A DNA stretch of 64,000 nt from contig NZ_JAJJNF010000003.1 of NCBI RefSeq assembly GCF_021245805.1, positions 310,001 through 374,000 of the forward strand, given 5' to 3'. The notes below the pieces were generated by a model. That model was not told the DNA's origin, ran no database searches, and was given only the letters and a program-made list of their open reading frames with translations. Position numbers and translations under genes: made by a program. Of the stretch, positions 16,630-25,962 are shown one piece after another. Origin of the DNA: Mangrovimonas futianensis. GTDB lineage: Bacteria > Bacteroidota > Bacteroidia > Flavobacteriales > Flavobacteriaceae. Positions within the stretch are counted from its first letter, which is position 1. Each line of letters opens with the position of its first letter.

Positions 16630-17421
16630 ATGACTATTTCCATTATCACCATAAATTACAATAATGATGAAGGTTTGAAAAAAACCATGACCAGTGTGTT
16701 GGAGCAAACCTATGATTTAATAGAATATATTGTGATTGACGGAGGCTCTACCGATGGCAGTGTGGAGGTTATAGAGCAAAATAATGACCAATTGGCCTAT
16801 TCGGTGAGTGAACCTGATAAGGGGATTTATCATGCCATGAACAAAGGCATTGAAAAAGCTACTGGGGCTTACCTATTATTTTTAAATAGTGGCGACTGGT
16901 TAGTACACTCTAAAGTCATAGAAAATTTTGTTGCCTTTAAACCTGTAGAAGACATTGTTTATGGCGATCCTTTGGTAAGAAGTGGTAAAGGATGGAGTAG
17001 GAAATATATGCCCACAACTTTAAACATTGGAACTGTTTTGGTTAATACTCTAGCTCATCAAGCGGAGTTTTATAAACAATCGTTGTTTCAAGATGGTTTG
17101 AGATATGATACTAGTTATAAATGCAGCAGTGATAGGAATTTAACCATCCAAGCAATAATTTTCAAAAATGCCTCTTCTAGGTACATAGATTTGGTTGTTT
17201 GCTATTTTGAAAACCCTGGCATAAGTAGTGATTTTGAGTTAAGACATCAAGAACGTAAACGTTATTTACGGGAAAATTTTGACCCCTATTTTTTGAAACT
17301 CCTCAAGGAATACAAAAAACAGAACAAAGCTTATAATAAATTGAGGGGTCATAGAATAGTTAAAATTGCCTTATGGCTACAGAAGCGAAAAGAAAGCCTA
17401 CTATTAAAGAAAAGAATATGA
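16630..17421 (+). CDS. family 2 glycosyltransferase (WcaE-like)
   Basis: 263 aa. The GT-A fold begins at once with ISIITINYNN and has VIDGGSTDGS near 37-46 and SEPDKGIYHAMNKG near 60-73. The latter is a hallmark of the WcaE/AmsE-like branch. FLNSGDWL near 85-92 holds the metal-binding Asp of the DxD equivalent. It is an inverting transferase acting on a lipid-linked acceptor at the inner membrane face. It starts 9 nt after the sulfotransferase and overlaps the next gene by ATGA, so translation is coupled. Confidence 0.88.
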   Translation: MTISIITINYNNDEGLKKTMTSVLEQTYDLIEYIVIDGGSTDGSVEVIEQNNDQLAYSVSEPDKGIYHAMNKGIEKATGAYLLFLNSGDWLVHSKVIENFVAFKPVEDIVYGDPLVRSGKGWSRKYMPTTLNIGTVLVNTLAHQAEFYKQSLFQDGLRYDTSYKCSSDRNLTIQAIIFKNASSRYIDLVVCYFENPGISSDFELRHQERKRYLRENFDPYFLKLLKEYKKQNKAYNKLRGHRIVKIALWLQKRKESLLLKKRI

Positions 17422-18395
17422 TTCAAAGTAATGTTTTAGTAAGCATTATCATCCCAACCTTTAATTCAAAGAATTATTTAAAGCAAGCAGTTAATAGTGC
17501 CCTAAACCAAACCTTTCAGCATATTGAAATAATAGTGGTGGATGACGGTTCTACCGATGGCACCCTAGATTTGTTTCCTGAATTTCAATCTCAAGGGGTT
17601 CAATGTTACAGTATCCCTAACGGTGGCGCTTCTAATGCTCGAAATTTTGGTTTAGGCAAAGCTACTGGGGACTATTTTCAGTTCTTGGATGCCGATGATC
17701 TTTTGGTGCCAACTAAAATTGAAAAACAGATAAACCTCATGCAGCAGCATGATGCTGATTTATGTTATAGTCCTTGGATAAATTTTAAAAACACTTTGGA
17801 AGATGCCCAAAAGCAATTTCGTTTTACTTACTTAGAACATGATCAGGTTCGAACTGGGAAAGAACTAATGATTAGTTTTGGGATGGAGAACTGGTTTATA
17901 CTTACCGTTTCTTGGCTGGTTAAAAAGTCCTTGATTACTAAAGCGGGTATATGGGATGTTAACATATTGAACAATAATGATGGTGAGTATTTTTCGAGAA
18001 TATTATTTTGGGCTGAAAAAGTAGTTTGTTGTAACGAAATCTTAGCTTACTATAGGCAGTTGCCTAATAGCTTGGGGAAATTAAATAGTGAAGCTAAGGT
18101 AAAATCATCTTTTAATAGTTACATTAAAATAGAAGCGTTATTGGTTGATTGTGATCCTTTATTGTTGAGCTATCCCAAACGCTTATATTACATGCAATAT
18201 AGGCGAATAAGGAAAAGGTTTCCTAAATTAGCTAAGCGGGCTGCTAAACGGTTTGATGACATTAGGGCTCCCAGTTTTTTAAGTGAAAAAACTTATTATT
18301 GGAGGTTTATCCAATGGTTTGGACTTTATCGTGGGGCACAATTTTATAATTGGTTGCAACCTATTTGGGCTCTTAAAAAAAGAGCTTTCTATTGA
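17418..18395 (+). CDS. family 2 glycosyltransferase
   Basis: 325 aa from the ATG at 17418, which overlaps the upstream stop as ATGA. An in-frame ATG at 17373 would add 15 residues and a longer overlap, so I prefer 17418. Motifs are VSIIIPTFNS, VVDDGSTDGT and FLDADD (DxD), followed by a C-terminal basic region. It is a typical GT2 enzyme of a capsule or O-antigen cluster. The transferred sugar is unknown. Confidence 0.88.
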   Translation: MIQSNVLVSIIIPTFNSKNYLKQAVNSALNQTFQHIEIIVVDDGSTDGTLDLFPEFQSQGVQCYSIPNGGASNARNFGLGKATGDYFQFLDADDLLVPTKIEKQINLMQQHDADLCYSPWINFKNTLEDAQKQFRFTYLEHDQVRTGKELMISFGMENWFILTVSWLVKKSLITKAGIWDVNILNNNDGEYFSRILFWAEKVVCCNEILAYYRQLPNSLGKLNSEAKVKSSFNSYIKIEALLVDCDPLLLSYPKRLYYMQYRRIRKRFPKLAKRAAKRFDDIRAPSFLSEKTYYWRFIQWFGLYRGAQFYNWLQPIWALKKRAFY

Positions 18396-18419
18396 TTATT
18401 TGAAGTTATTTTAAATCTC

Positions 18420-19643
18420 ATGAAAACCATTTGTTTTGTTGTGCCAGACTTTCCCAGTGTATCTGAAACTTTTGTGGTCAATCAAATGATAGCGGCTAAA
18501 AACCGGGGATTTAATGTACAGGTCTTAACCCATAGGTTGGGATCTTTAGAACAATCATCACAGAAAGAACTTCTTGAAGCTCATGATTTATTAAAGGATA
18601 CTTTGATGATTAATTATCATATTCCTGAAACAAAATGGAAACAGTTATTGTTGGGAGGGATTTTGGCTGTTCGATTTTTTAAATATTGGCGGCAATCTTT
18701 CAAGGGAACCTTAAGACATGGTCTATTAAACAGACCTTACTTGATTAGATTTTACAGAAAGCTTCAAGGCATTGATGTGTTTCATGTGCAGTTTGCCTCG
18801 GGAGGTATAGGTCTTTCGGAAATGAAGGAGGCAGGTCTCATTAAGGGCAAAATTATCACCACCTTTCATGGGCATGATGCCCATGTTAAAAACGCTAATG
18901 AACTAAATCATCTGAAACGTATATATAAAACCTTGTTTCAAGAAAGTGAACATGTAACGGTAAATACTCCTTATTTGGAGGATAAGGTTCTCGCATTGGG
19001 ATGTAAAAGGGAAAGAATACACGTTATCCCAATGGGGGTTGATCTGGGTTATTTTAAGGGGGAAATAGGCAAGGAATTACCGCTTAAAGGAGCTGTAAGA
19101 TTAATATCAGTTGGAAGATTCATTGAGTTTAAAGGTTTTAATTATGCCATTCAAGCTGTTAAATTGTTGATTGATCAAGGAGTTGAGGTGGTTTATACCA
19201 TAGTGGGTGATGGGCCTTTAGATATTAGTTTGCGGCAACAAATAGAGGCTTTAGGCCTCAAAGACAAAGTGAAATTAGAAGGGAGGTTGTCTCAACAGGA
19301 GATTAAAAAAGAATTAGAAACCCATCATTTATATCTAATGTGTTCCATAACCGATTCTAAAGGACGTTGTGAGACCCAGGGGGTAGTAACAGCAGAGGCT
19401 CAAGCCATGGGCTTGCCCGTGGTTGCCTTTAATAATGGAGGCATTCCCTATACCATACAGGATGGTGAAACAGGGAGGTTGGTTAAAGAAAAGGATGTAG
19501 AAGCTTATGCTCAGGCTATTTTGACATTTTTAGAACAGCAGTCTCTATACAAGAAGATGAGTCTAAAAGCAAGAGACTTTGCTATGACTAATTTCTCATT
19601 GGAATTGATGACTGAGCGCTTTATTAATTTGTACAAAAATTAA
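18420..19643 (+). CDS. family 4 glycosyltransferase (WcaL/AmsK-like)
   Basis: 407 aa GT-B enzyme. The N-terminal half has the opening VPDFPSVSETFVVNQM and the FHGHDAHVK stretch characteristic of the colanic-acid WcaL/AmsK group. The C-terminal half has the nucleotide-sugar motif with ETQGVVTAEAQAMGLPVVAF and GIPYTIQDGETG, the E-x7-E equivalent of retaining GT4 enzymes. It lies 24 nt after the GT2 gene and 5 nt before the next sulfotransferase. Sugar specificity cannot be read. Confidence 0.88.
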   Translation: MKTICFVVPDFPSVSETFVVNQMIAAKNRGFNVQVLTHRLGSLEQSSQKELLEAHDLLKDTLMINYHIPETKWKQLLLGGILAVRFFKYWRQSFKGTLRHGLLNRPYLIRFYRKLQGIDVFHVQFASGGIGLSEMKEAGLIKGKIITTFHGHDAHVKNANELNHLKRIYKTLFQESEHVTVNTPYLEDKVLALGCKRERIHVIPMGVDLGYFKGEIGKELPLKGAVRLISVGRFIEFKGFNYAIQAVKLLIDQGVEVVYTIVGDGPLDISLRQQIEALGLKDKVKLEGRLSQQEIKKELETHHLYLMCSITDSKGRCETQGVVTAEAQAMGLPVVAFNNGGIPYTIQDGETGRLVKEKDVEAYAQAILTFLEQQSLYKKMSLKARDFAMTNFSLELMTERFINLYKN

Positions 19644-19648
19644 AACTT

Positions 19649-20620
19649 ATGACTAATTGGATTGCTCCAGAAGAAGACTTGTTACCAGATTTTATTATTG
19701 GAGGTGCTATGAAAAGCGGAACGAGTACGATTCACCGAATTTTAAGCAGTCACCCTAAAATATTTATCCCAAAAAAGGAGATTGGTTTTTTTGATATTGA
19801 CAATATATTAGAACATAGTGATTTCAATTTTTACAATAATAAAAAGTGGGTTTTTCAATCTATGGAAGAAAATCCTAGGGTCATGTGGGATTGGTATCAT
19901 AGCAAGTTTAGGGGTAAGGAATCTTTGTTAAAGGGAGAAGACTCAACTACCTATTTAGCCTCTAAAGTAGCCGCTAAAAGGATTGCCTTACAGAAGAAGG
20001 AAATTAAACTTATTTTTGTTTTAAGACAGCCAACCATGAGAGCCTATTCCAATTATTACCACCTATTACGAACGGGAAGAGCTACTTATACTTTTGAGGA
20101 TACCTTAAGATTTAATCCCTTTTCTATAGTCCATAGAAGTCTTTATAAAGACCAGATTGAAAATTACTTTAAATTTATTCCTAAAGAAAAAATTAAAATT
20201 ATTGTATTTGAAGACTTAATCAGTAATCAACAGGTTGTTATCAAAGATTTGTGCGAATTTCTAAATATAGAGTTTGCTGAATTTCCCAAACAAGTCTGGG
20301 ATAACCATACCAATAAGGCTGTGCTACCAAAAAGTACCAAGCTTCAAATTCAAAAAAATAATTTGTTACGTGGCTTGGGTAATATGAAATACACTAATGA
20401 CTTGCCTTTTATCTGGGCTCAGGAAGAGAAAAACCGGCCATTTTTCGTTAAGGTAGTGAATAAACTTCATTCAAAATTAAATCCGAGAAAAGAGCAGGCG
20501 CCACCCGTTATAAACCCTGAAACCAAAAAATTTTTAGACACTTATTTTTATAATGAATTATTGGGCTTAGATGAGCTTGTTGAACAGGAGGTTTTAAGTA
20601 AATGGTTTTATAAAAAATAA
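19649..20620 (+). CDS. sulfotransferase, heparan-sulfate N/O-sulfotransferase-like
   Basis: 323 aa. The 5'-PSB loop is IIGGAMKSGTSTI (about 16-28), followed by the KKEIGFFD segment, the counterpart of the KE-x-x-FF motif of glycosaminoglycan sulfotransferases. The 3'-PB motif FVLRQPTMRAYSNY (about 124-137) has the expected Arg and Ser. A late LG...PS-like element is less clear. It is predicted to sulfate a sugar hydroxyl or amine using PAPS, in the cytoplasm or at the membrane. It belongs to the Wzm/Wzt unit, 5 nt after the GT4 gene. This is the second of four sulfotransferases in the locus. Confidence 0.85.
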   Translation: MTNWIAPEEDLLPDFIIGGAMKSGTSTIHRILSSHPKIFIPKKEIGFFDIDNILEHSDFNFYNNKKWVFQSMEENPRVMWDWYHSKFRGKESLLKGEDSTTYLASKVAAKRIALQKKEIKLIFVLRQPTMRAYSNYYHLLRTGRATYTFEDTLRFNPFSIVHRSLYKDQIENYFKFIPKEKIKIIVFEDLISNQQVVIKDLCEFLNIEFAEFPKQVWDNHTNKAVLPKSTKLQIQKNNLLRGLGNMKYTNDLPFIWAQEEKNRPFFVKVVNKLHSKLNPRKEQAPPVINPETKKFLDTYFYNELLGLDELVEQEVLSKWFYKK

Positions 20621-20632
20621 ATTTATCCAAGC

Positions 20633-21532
20633 ATGAAACCTTTTATCTTCAAAACAGGTGTCTTTTTGTTTGTTTCTCTTTTATTACTGTTTGGTATTTT
20701 TTCAAAAGCCGATGGATACTCAGATTCTTTTTATATTAAGTTTACTACCCCAAAACAAAGCAGCTTAATTTTAGGTACTTCAAGGGCGGCACAAGGGTTG
20801 CAACCAAAGGTATTTGATTCTATCCTTAAAATAAAATTTTCTAATTATTCTTTTTCGGTATTACACAGCCCTTATGGTAGTACTTATTTAAACAGTGTTA
20901 AGAAAAAACTAGACACTAGTTCAAAGCAAGGTATTTTTATAGTTACAGTAGACCCTTGGAGCTTGAGTAGTTTTACAAAAGTACCTGATGATTCTTTATC
21001 CTTTAGAGAGGTAAAATTGGCACTAGGAAATACTCCCGTTGTAAATATTAAACCTAATCCTTTTTATTTATTATTAAATAGGGAAGGCAGGTACTACGAC
21101 TTAATAATTGATAAGCAATCAAATATGTTTTTACATGACAATGGGTGGCTTGAAGTTAATGTAGAGCTTGATTCCCTTACTGAAATAGAAAATGTTTCTA
21201 AGAAAGTTAAAAAGTACCGAGAAGGGATGCTTCAAAATGCTCAATTTTCACAAAACCGGTTTAAGTATTTGAAGGAAACGATTAAATTTCTAAAAGAAAA
21301 TGGAGAAGTTTATTTAGTCAGGTTACCCGTGCATCCTAAAATGATGGAACTGGATGATTACTTAATGCCTTATTTTGATAAAGATATTGAAAGTGCTATT
21401 GATTTGTGTGACGGCTATCTCGATATGACATCGCTAAATACAGAATTTCATTATACTGATGGGAATCATTTACAAAAAGAGTCAGGAAAGGTTGTATCAA
21501 CAATCATCGCTAACTGGATTGATGAGAAATAA
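20633..21532 (+). CDS. membrane-anchored SGNH-hydrolase-like protein (acyl-transfer accessory candidate)
   Basis: 299 aa. One N-terminal membrane helix (residues ~5-24) anchors an extracytoplasmic domain. LILGTSRAAQGLQP (about 44-57) looks like the block I nucleophile (G-x-S-R), and DGNHLQKESGKVV near the end supplies a D-x-x-H pair. This is the pattern of SGNH/DltD/AlgJ-like proteins. Such proteins usually finish acyl transfer begun by an MBOAT protein. The next gene, convergent and only 10 nt away, is another SGNH protein beside an MBOAT, so the two may act on the same or competing acyl marks. Family assignment is by motif only. Confidence 0.65.
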   Translation: MKPFIFKTGVFLFVSLLLLFGIFSKADGYSDSFYIKFTTPKQSSLILGTSRAAQGLQPKVFDSILKIKFSNYSFSVLHSPYGSTYLNSVKKKLDTSSKQGIFIVTVDPWSLSSFTKVPDDSLSFREVKLALGNTPVVNIKPNPFYLLLNREGRYYDLIIDKQSNMFLHDNGWLEVNVELDSLTEIENVSKKVKKYREGMLQNAQFSQNRFKYLKETIKFLKENGEVYLVRLPVHPKMMELDDYLMPYFDKDIESAIDLCDGYLDMTSLNTEFHYTDGNHLQKESGKVVSTIIANWIDEK

Positions 21533-21542
21533 ATAATTCATA

Positions 21543-22424
21543 TTACTCATTTTTTAGAGATTGTTTTTCAAACCAAACCGAGAATTTTCTAGCTCCTTTA
21601 TAATTTAAATGTTCAGGGTCTTTAAACTCTAAATCATCAACATTGAAGTCCTTAAAATCTAAGAAAGGAATCGTTCCAAAATGCGCTTTTCTATAGGCTT
21701 GAAATAGGTCTTCATAGTTGCGAGCATCAAATTTTTTATGGTAGGGTGATCTTACAAAAATTAATTGAATGTTTTTATCCTTTCCCAATGCTACCATTTT
21801 TTTAAGATATTTTATGTCATATTCCGAAAGCTGGATATCCGACATTTTATATTGTTTCTTTGGGTTGTATGTAATGGTGTCAAGAATAGCATGTATACGG
21901 GAGGCAGTGACATGCCTAAAACCACCAATGGAATCAATGTATTGGTATTGGTTTTCTTTGATGCGTTTTATGTTTTTGACTATTCCTTTTATCAGTTCTT
22001 GTTGATAAGCTAATGCATTGCTTTTAGCAAGTAAGTAATGATCTTGCCATTCAAAAAATGGGAGGTAATTTGGTATTTGATGTTTTCGCCATAGCTTGCT
22101 ATCTTCCCACTTGAGTATGGTTTTGGGATTGAATTCAATAAAAACGGTATCTATTTGGGGATTTTGTTTTAATAGCTCTTTTAATTTTAGGTATCCATAA
22201 AAATAACAGTCCCCAGGGTCTGCCAAATTTTTAAAGTTTGAAATCAAGGAATCATTAAACGTGCCTGCAGGATGGGAGTTGCCTAAGACTATTTTGTTGA
22301 TGTTAGGTTCTAGTTTGAAGTTAGCTTTTGAATTGATGACCCCATTACTCAAGCCCACTGATGCTAGAATACCTATATAAAGAAGGCTAAAAAAGAAGAT
22401 TGTTTTTTTTGTAAATGCCTTCAT
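21543..22424 (-). CDS. SGNH-like periplasmic acyltransferase partner of MBOAT
   Basis: 293 aa with an N-terminal membrane helix (residues 7-25). The block I-like motif IVLGNSHPAGTFN (about 45-57) carries the Ser. DPEHLNYKGARKFS near the C-terminus carries the Asp/His pair typical of AlgJ/DltD-like SGNH proteins. The gene begins 4 nt after the MBOAT gene stop in the same transcript, the usual arrangement for an acyl-transfer pair. It would complete O-acylation of the exported glycan on the periplasmic side. It converges with another SGNH gene on the plus strand. Confidence 0.72.
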   Translation of the reverse strand: MKAFTKKTIFFFSLLYIGILASVGLSNGVINSKANFKLEPNINKIVLGNSHPAGTFNDSLISNFKNLADPGDCYFYGYLKLKELLKQNPQIDTVFIEFNPKTILKWEDSKLWRKHQIPNYLPFFEWQDHYLLAKSNALAYQQELIKGIVKNIKRIKENQYQYIDSIGGFRHVTASRIHAILDTITYNPKKQYKMSDIQLSEYDIKYLKKMVALGKDKNIQLIFVRSPYHKKFDARNYEDLFQAYRKAHFGTIPFLDFKDFNVDDLEFKDPEHLNYKGARKFSVWFEKQSLKNE

Positions 22425-22428
22425 TGGT

Positions 22429-23865
22429 TCAGAACTGAAAATAAATAAACGTTTTTTCGTTTTTACTAAACAAGAAAATGATAATGACCACGATGTAATA
22501 AAACGCCAGTCTCAAAGGTCGTTTCCATTTTAGACCCAGTGTTTCAATAGCATACAGATCTCTTCTTCCCAGCCACTCGATCCAAATGAAAATCATAAGG
22601 AGAACTAAAATATTTGTTGGTCTTATTTCAGGGATAGAAAACAGGGATTTATTGAATAAACCTTTTATGTATAAAATGGCTTGGTGCATGTTTTCTGCTC
22701 TAAAGAAAATCCAGGCAATAGTTGTTAACACAAAGGTCCCCAACATGCTTAAGAATGACTTAAAGGAAGGCCATCTAGAGTGAGATGCCACCACATCCAA
22801 ATGAGATCTATTTCTATGGGTCAACAATAATGGTAAAAAGTATATGGCGTTTAAAGCTCCCCATATAATGAAGGTCCAATTGGCACCATGCCAAAAGCCA
22901 CTTATAATAAAGATGATAAATACATTTCTAATCACTTTTATTCTAGAGCCTCTACTGCCTCCTAGTGGAATGTATAGATAGTCTCTAAACCATGTGGAGA
23001 GAGAGATGTGCCACCTACGCCAAAATTCGGCGATGTCTCTAGAAAAGTAAGGGAATGCAAAGTTTTGCTTGAGGTTGAACCCGAAAAGTCTGGACGTACC
23101 AATGGCGATATCTGAATAGCCTGAAAAATCGCCATAAATTTGGAAGGCGAAAAATATAGCTCCTAAAGCCAAGGTGCTTCCTGAGAAATCTTGAGGCTCA
23201 TTGAAAACTGTATTAACCACAGCAGCACAGTTATCTGCAATGACCATTTTTTTAAATAACCCCCAAAGTATTTGTCGCAACCCATCTACGGCTTTGGCAT
23301 GCTGAAATTGTCTTCTAATGTAAAATTGAGGTAATAGGTTGGTGGCACGCTCAATGGGACCCGCAACCAATTGAGGAAAGAAACTAACAAAAGCGGCAAA
23401 GGCAATAATATCTTTAGTTGGCTCTAGTTTTTTTCGATATACATCGATGCTATAGCTCAATGTTTGAAAGGTATAAAAACTAATTCCTACAGGTAAAATA
23501 ATGTTTAAATTTTTGACATTTAATTTGTGCCCAAAAAAGGAAAAAGCGGTTATAAAGTTTTCTAAGAAGAAATTATAATATTTAAAAAAGCCTAAAAAGC
23601 CCAAATTAACCAAAATACTTGTCCATAGTAAAGCTTTACGCTTAATTTGCCTGGACTCTTTTTGTAGAGAAAGGCCTATCGTATAGTCGACCAAGGTGCT
23701 AAAAACAATCAAGGATAAGAACCGCCAATCCCACCAACCATAAAACACATAGCTCGCTAAGACAATTAAAAGATTTTGTAGCCTTAAATTATTTTTGGTA
23801 ACGATCCAATAAAGGCAAAAAATAATTGGTAAGAAAATAGCAAAATCGATGGAGTTAAATAGCAT
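22429..23865 (-). CDS. MBOAT family membrane O-acyltransferase (AlgI/DltB-like)
   Basis: 478 aa with about ten hydrophobic segments. SFFPQLVAGPIERATNLLPQ is the diagnostic AlgI-family stretch. SGFWHGANWTFIIWG contains the catalytic membrane His found in all MBOAT proteins. RRWHISLSTWFRDYLYIPLGGSR is likewise conserved. It moves acyl groups, usually acetyl, across the membrane for transfer to polysaccharide hydroxyls. Its SGNH partner follows at 21543-22424. Its presence suggests that the locus product is O-acetylated. It lies 6 nt after the methyltransferase gene. Confidence 0.93.
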   Translation of the reverse strand: MLFNSIDFAIFLPIIFCLYWIVTKNNLRLQNLLIVLASYVFYGWWDWRFLSLIVFSTLVDYTIGLSLQKESRQIKRKALLWTSILVNLGFLGFFKYYNFFLENFITAFSFFGHKLNVKNLNIILPVGISFYTFQTLSYSIDVYRKKLEPTKDIIAFAAFVSFFPQLVAGPIERATNLLPQFYIRRQFQHAKAVDGLRQILWGLFKKMVIADNCAAVVNTVFNEPQDFSGSTLALGAIFFAFQIYGDFSGYSDIAIGTSRLFGFNLKQNFAFPYFSRDIAEFWRRWHISLSTWFRDYLYIPLGGSRGSRIKVIRNVFIIFIISGFWHGANWTFIIWGALNAIYFLPLLLTHRNRSHLDVVASHSRWPSFKSFLSMLGTFVLTTIAWIFFRAENMHQAILYIKGLFNKSLFSIPEIRPTNILVLLMIFIWIEWLGRRDLYAIETLGLKWKRPLRLAFYYIVVIIIFLFSKNEKTFIYFQF

Positions 23866-23871
23866 GGGTAT

Positions 23872-24630
23872 TTAGTTTCTTAGAAATTTTCTTATTTTCT
23901 GAATGATGTAATATTGAATGGAGTGGGAATGGGAATATGTTATTTTTTTAGTTGATGTCTGTTTGGTTTTTTGTGCCCATACCCAATCAGAATCTTCTTG
24001 AATTATAAAATTATCGTAATTGGGATGTTGCATAACCAACAGTTCAAAAATTTCCTTAATATGAGGTGTTGTCAATTCTTGTTGAGACATGCTTCTATGG
24101 GTTATCCCGTCAGTAGCATCTTTTCTTTTGTTTGCTCTTGCATAGGTCCATTTATAATCGTCCCAAATGATCCAACCGTTTTGATTCAATAACTTGTCAC
24201 AAAGAAAAAATGAACTACTATCGATGGTCCAGTTTTTTGGCCCATCAATGATGATTAAATCATACTTTGGTTTGCAGATTTTATTTTCATTGGTGGAGCT
24301 GGATTTAATATCGTTATGCAAGAACCAATTGTATCCAGAGGTCATTCTGTGAATTTCTACATAAGTTTCCAAATCCAATGATTTAAGTTGTTCTTCTATG
24401 GAGGGTTTGAAACTGTCTTTGACCTCTAAAAGGTCTACACAAGTTAGCTCTCCTCCTCCAATTTCATCAAGTGCTGCAGCCATATAGCAACTGGCAGTGC
24501 CATGAGCAATGCCCAATTCCAAAATGTGTTTGGGTCTGTTTTTTATAATGAAATCATATAGAGATTTGGCGTTATTTTTTGAGATGTAAGGCACGCCTTT
24601 AACTTTTTGGTTTACTTGATCGAAAGTCAT
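23872..24630 (-). CDS. class I SAM-dependent methyltransferase (Methyltransf_24-like)
   Basis: 252 aa. ILELGIAHGTASCYMA (about 36-51) is SAM motif I, LTCVDLLE gives the acidic strand-2 end, LIIIDGPKNW is motif II and IIWDDYKW the following motif. It resembles small O-methyltransferases found in glycan clusters. It probably methylates a sugar hydroxyl or a cap on the chain. It is the fourth gene of the inverted block, followed 6 nt later by the MBOAT gene. Confidence 0.8.
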   Translation of the reverse strand: MTFDQVNQKVKGVPYISKNNAKSLYDFIIKNRPKHILELGIAHGTASCYMAAALDEIGGGELTCVDLLEVKDSFKPSIEEQLKSLDLETYVEIHRMTSGYNWFLHNDIKSSSTNENKICKPKYDLIIIDGPKNWTIDSSSFFLCDKLLNQNGWIIWDDYKWTYARANKRKDATDGITHRSMSQQELTTPHIKEIFELLVMQHPNYDNFIIQEDSDWVWAQKTKQTSTKKITYSHSHSIQYYIIQKIRKFLRN

Positions 24631-24750
24631 ATTGAGGTGTTTAATAGCTTTTTTATCTAAAATTGGGGTGATGCTAAGATTTTTAAATATAATAGTTATC
24701 TTGTATTGTGATTTGATTTTTATTTCTTTTCTATGTTTTTTGTGACTAAC

Positions 24751-25962
24751 TCATTTGGTTTTTACAATTATTCTTAAAATTCTATAAAGCATCATTTTTT
24801 TTCTAATTAAATCCACCTTAGAACTAAACAAAAACTTTGAACTTATTAAAAGGCCTTGTTTGAAATTACCTTTTTGGAATAAGCTTATAGACTCTCTGTA
24901 ACTATCATAAATTAATTCCTTTTTACGTTGTTTTATAGCTTTCGTTTTTTTTTCTTTAAACCTCCAAGACCTTTTATTCTTTTTCTCCCACAATATTATA
25001 GCACTTCTATATAATTCTTCAAATGAGTTTTTTTGTTGTTTCCAATCAAAAGATTTGATTAATAATTTGGTTTGATTGGCATAATCTAAATATTGCTTAT
25101 TATTATTTTTGAGAATAAGTATGCTTTTAGTAATAGCTTTGATATTTCCTCTAGGGCATAAAATACCTCCTCCTTTAGATAAGGCCACAGATGCCATTCC
25201 TACGTCTGTAGAAACGACAGGAATTCCACAAGCCATTGCTTCTAATACAGGTAAAGGACCACCTTCGTAATCGGATGTACATAAATAAAGATGTATTTTT
25301 TCAAAAAATTTATGGGCATTTTTGTCAGAGGTTTGCCTAAAATGGGTGTATTTAATATTGAGACTTTCCATAACTTCATATAAATTTTCCCAACCATTTC
25401 CTTGTAAAATCAGTTCTACATTTTCATTTTTTTTTATTAATTCACTTAACACATCAAAGGCAACATCCAAACGTTTTCTATTATATTTTCCAGGATAAGA
25501 TCCCATCATTCCTATTTTAAAAACACCTTCTCCGTGATAAAGGTTTATTTTTCTTCCTTTAAAGGATTCTATATTAATTCCTAAAGAGGCTAAAAATATA
25601 GGAGTATTTGTTTTTTGTCTTATAAAGCTTAACCATTCTGGTGCCACTACATGAATTAGAGTAGCCTTAGAGGCCTCTTCAATTTTTTGGAATTCTTCTT
25701 TACACACATGATGTATGGTGGAGATTTGAGGAATAGATATTTCCCTAAAAAATAGTTTGTAATTTTCGGCCAGATGAACAACATTAAACAACCAATGTAT
25801 AACGTCTACTTTTTCTAGGAGTTCATTAAATTCATCAAAACGGTACTTGAACTCATGAATAGAAAAAAAATAGATTTCAAAATCAGGAAGTATTTTAACG
25901 ATTGCTTTGGCTATAGTACCTTCAGACCAATAAAAATTTGCTGTGACCAATAATATCTTCAT
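24751..25962 (-). CDS. family 4 glycosyltransferase
   Basis: 403 aa GT-B protein. The N-terminal domain starts MKILLVTANFYWSEG; the C-terminal domain has FKIGMMGSYPGKYNRKR, then EGGPLPVLEAMACGIPVVSTDVG, the retaining GT4 donor-binding signature. The last ~70 residues are Lys-rich. It overlaps the upstream GT2 gene by 4 nt (ATGA), so the two are coupled. The gene is visibly more AT-rich than the flanking plus-strand genes. A 120-bp gap separates it from the methyltransferase gene. Confidence 0.87.
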   Translation of the reverse strand: MKILLVTANFYWSEGTIAKAIVKILPDFEIYFFSIHEFKYRFDEFNELLEKVDVIHWLFNVVHLAENYKLFFREISIPQISTIHHVCKEEFQKIEEASKATLIHVVAPEWLSFIRQKTNTPIFLASLGINIESFKGRKINLYHGEGVFKIGMMGSYPGKYNRKRLDVAFDVLSELIKKNENVELILQGNGWENLYEVMESLNIKYTHFRQTSDKNAHKFFEKIHLYLCTSDYEGGPLPVLEAMACGIPVVSTDVGMASVALSKGGGILCPRGNIKAITKSILILKNNNKQYLDYANQTKLLIKSFDWKQQKNSFEELYRSAIILWEKKNKRSWRFKEKKTKAIKQRKKELIYDSYRESISLFQKGNFKQGLLISSKFLFSSKVDLIRKKMMLYRILRIIVKTK

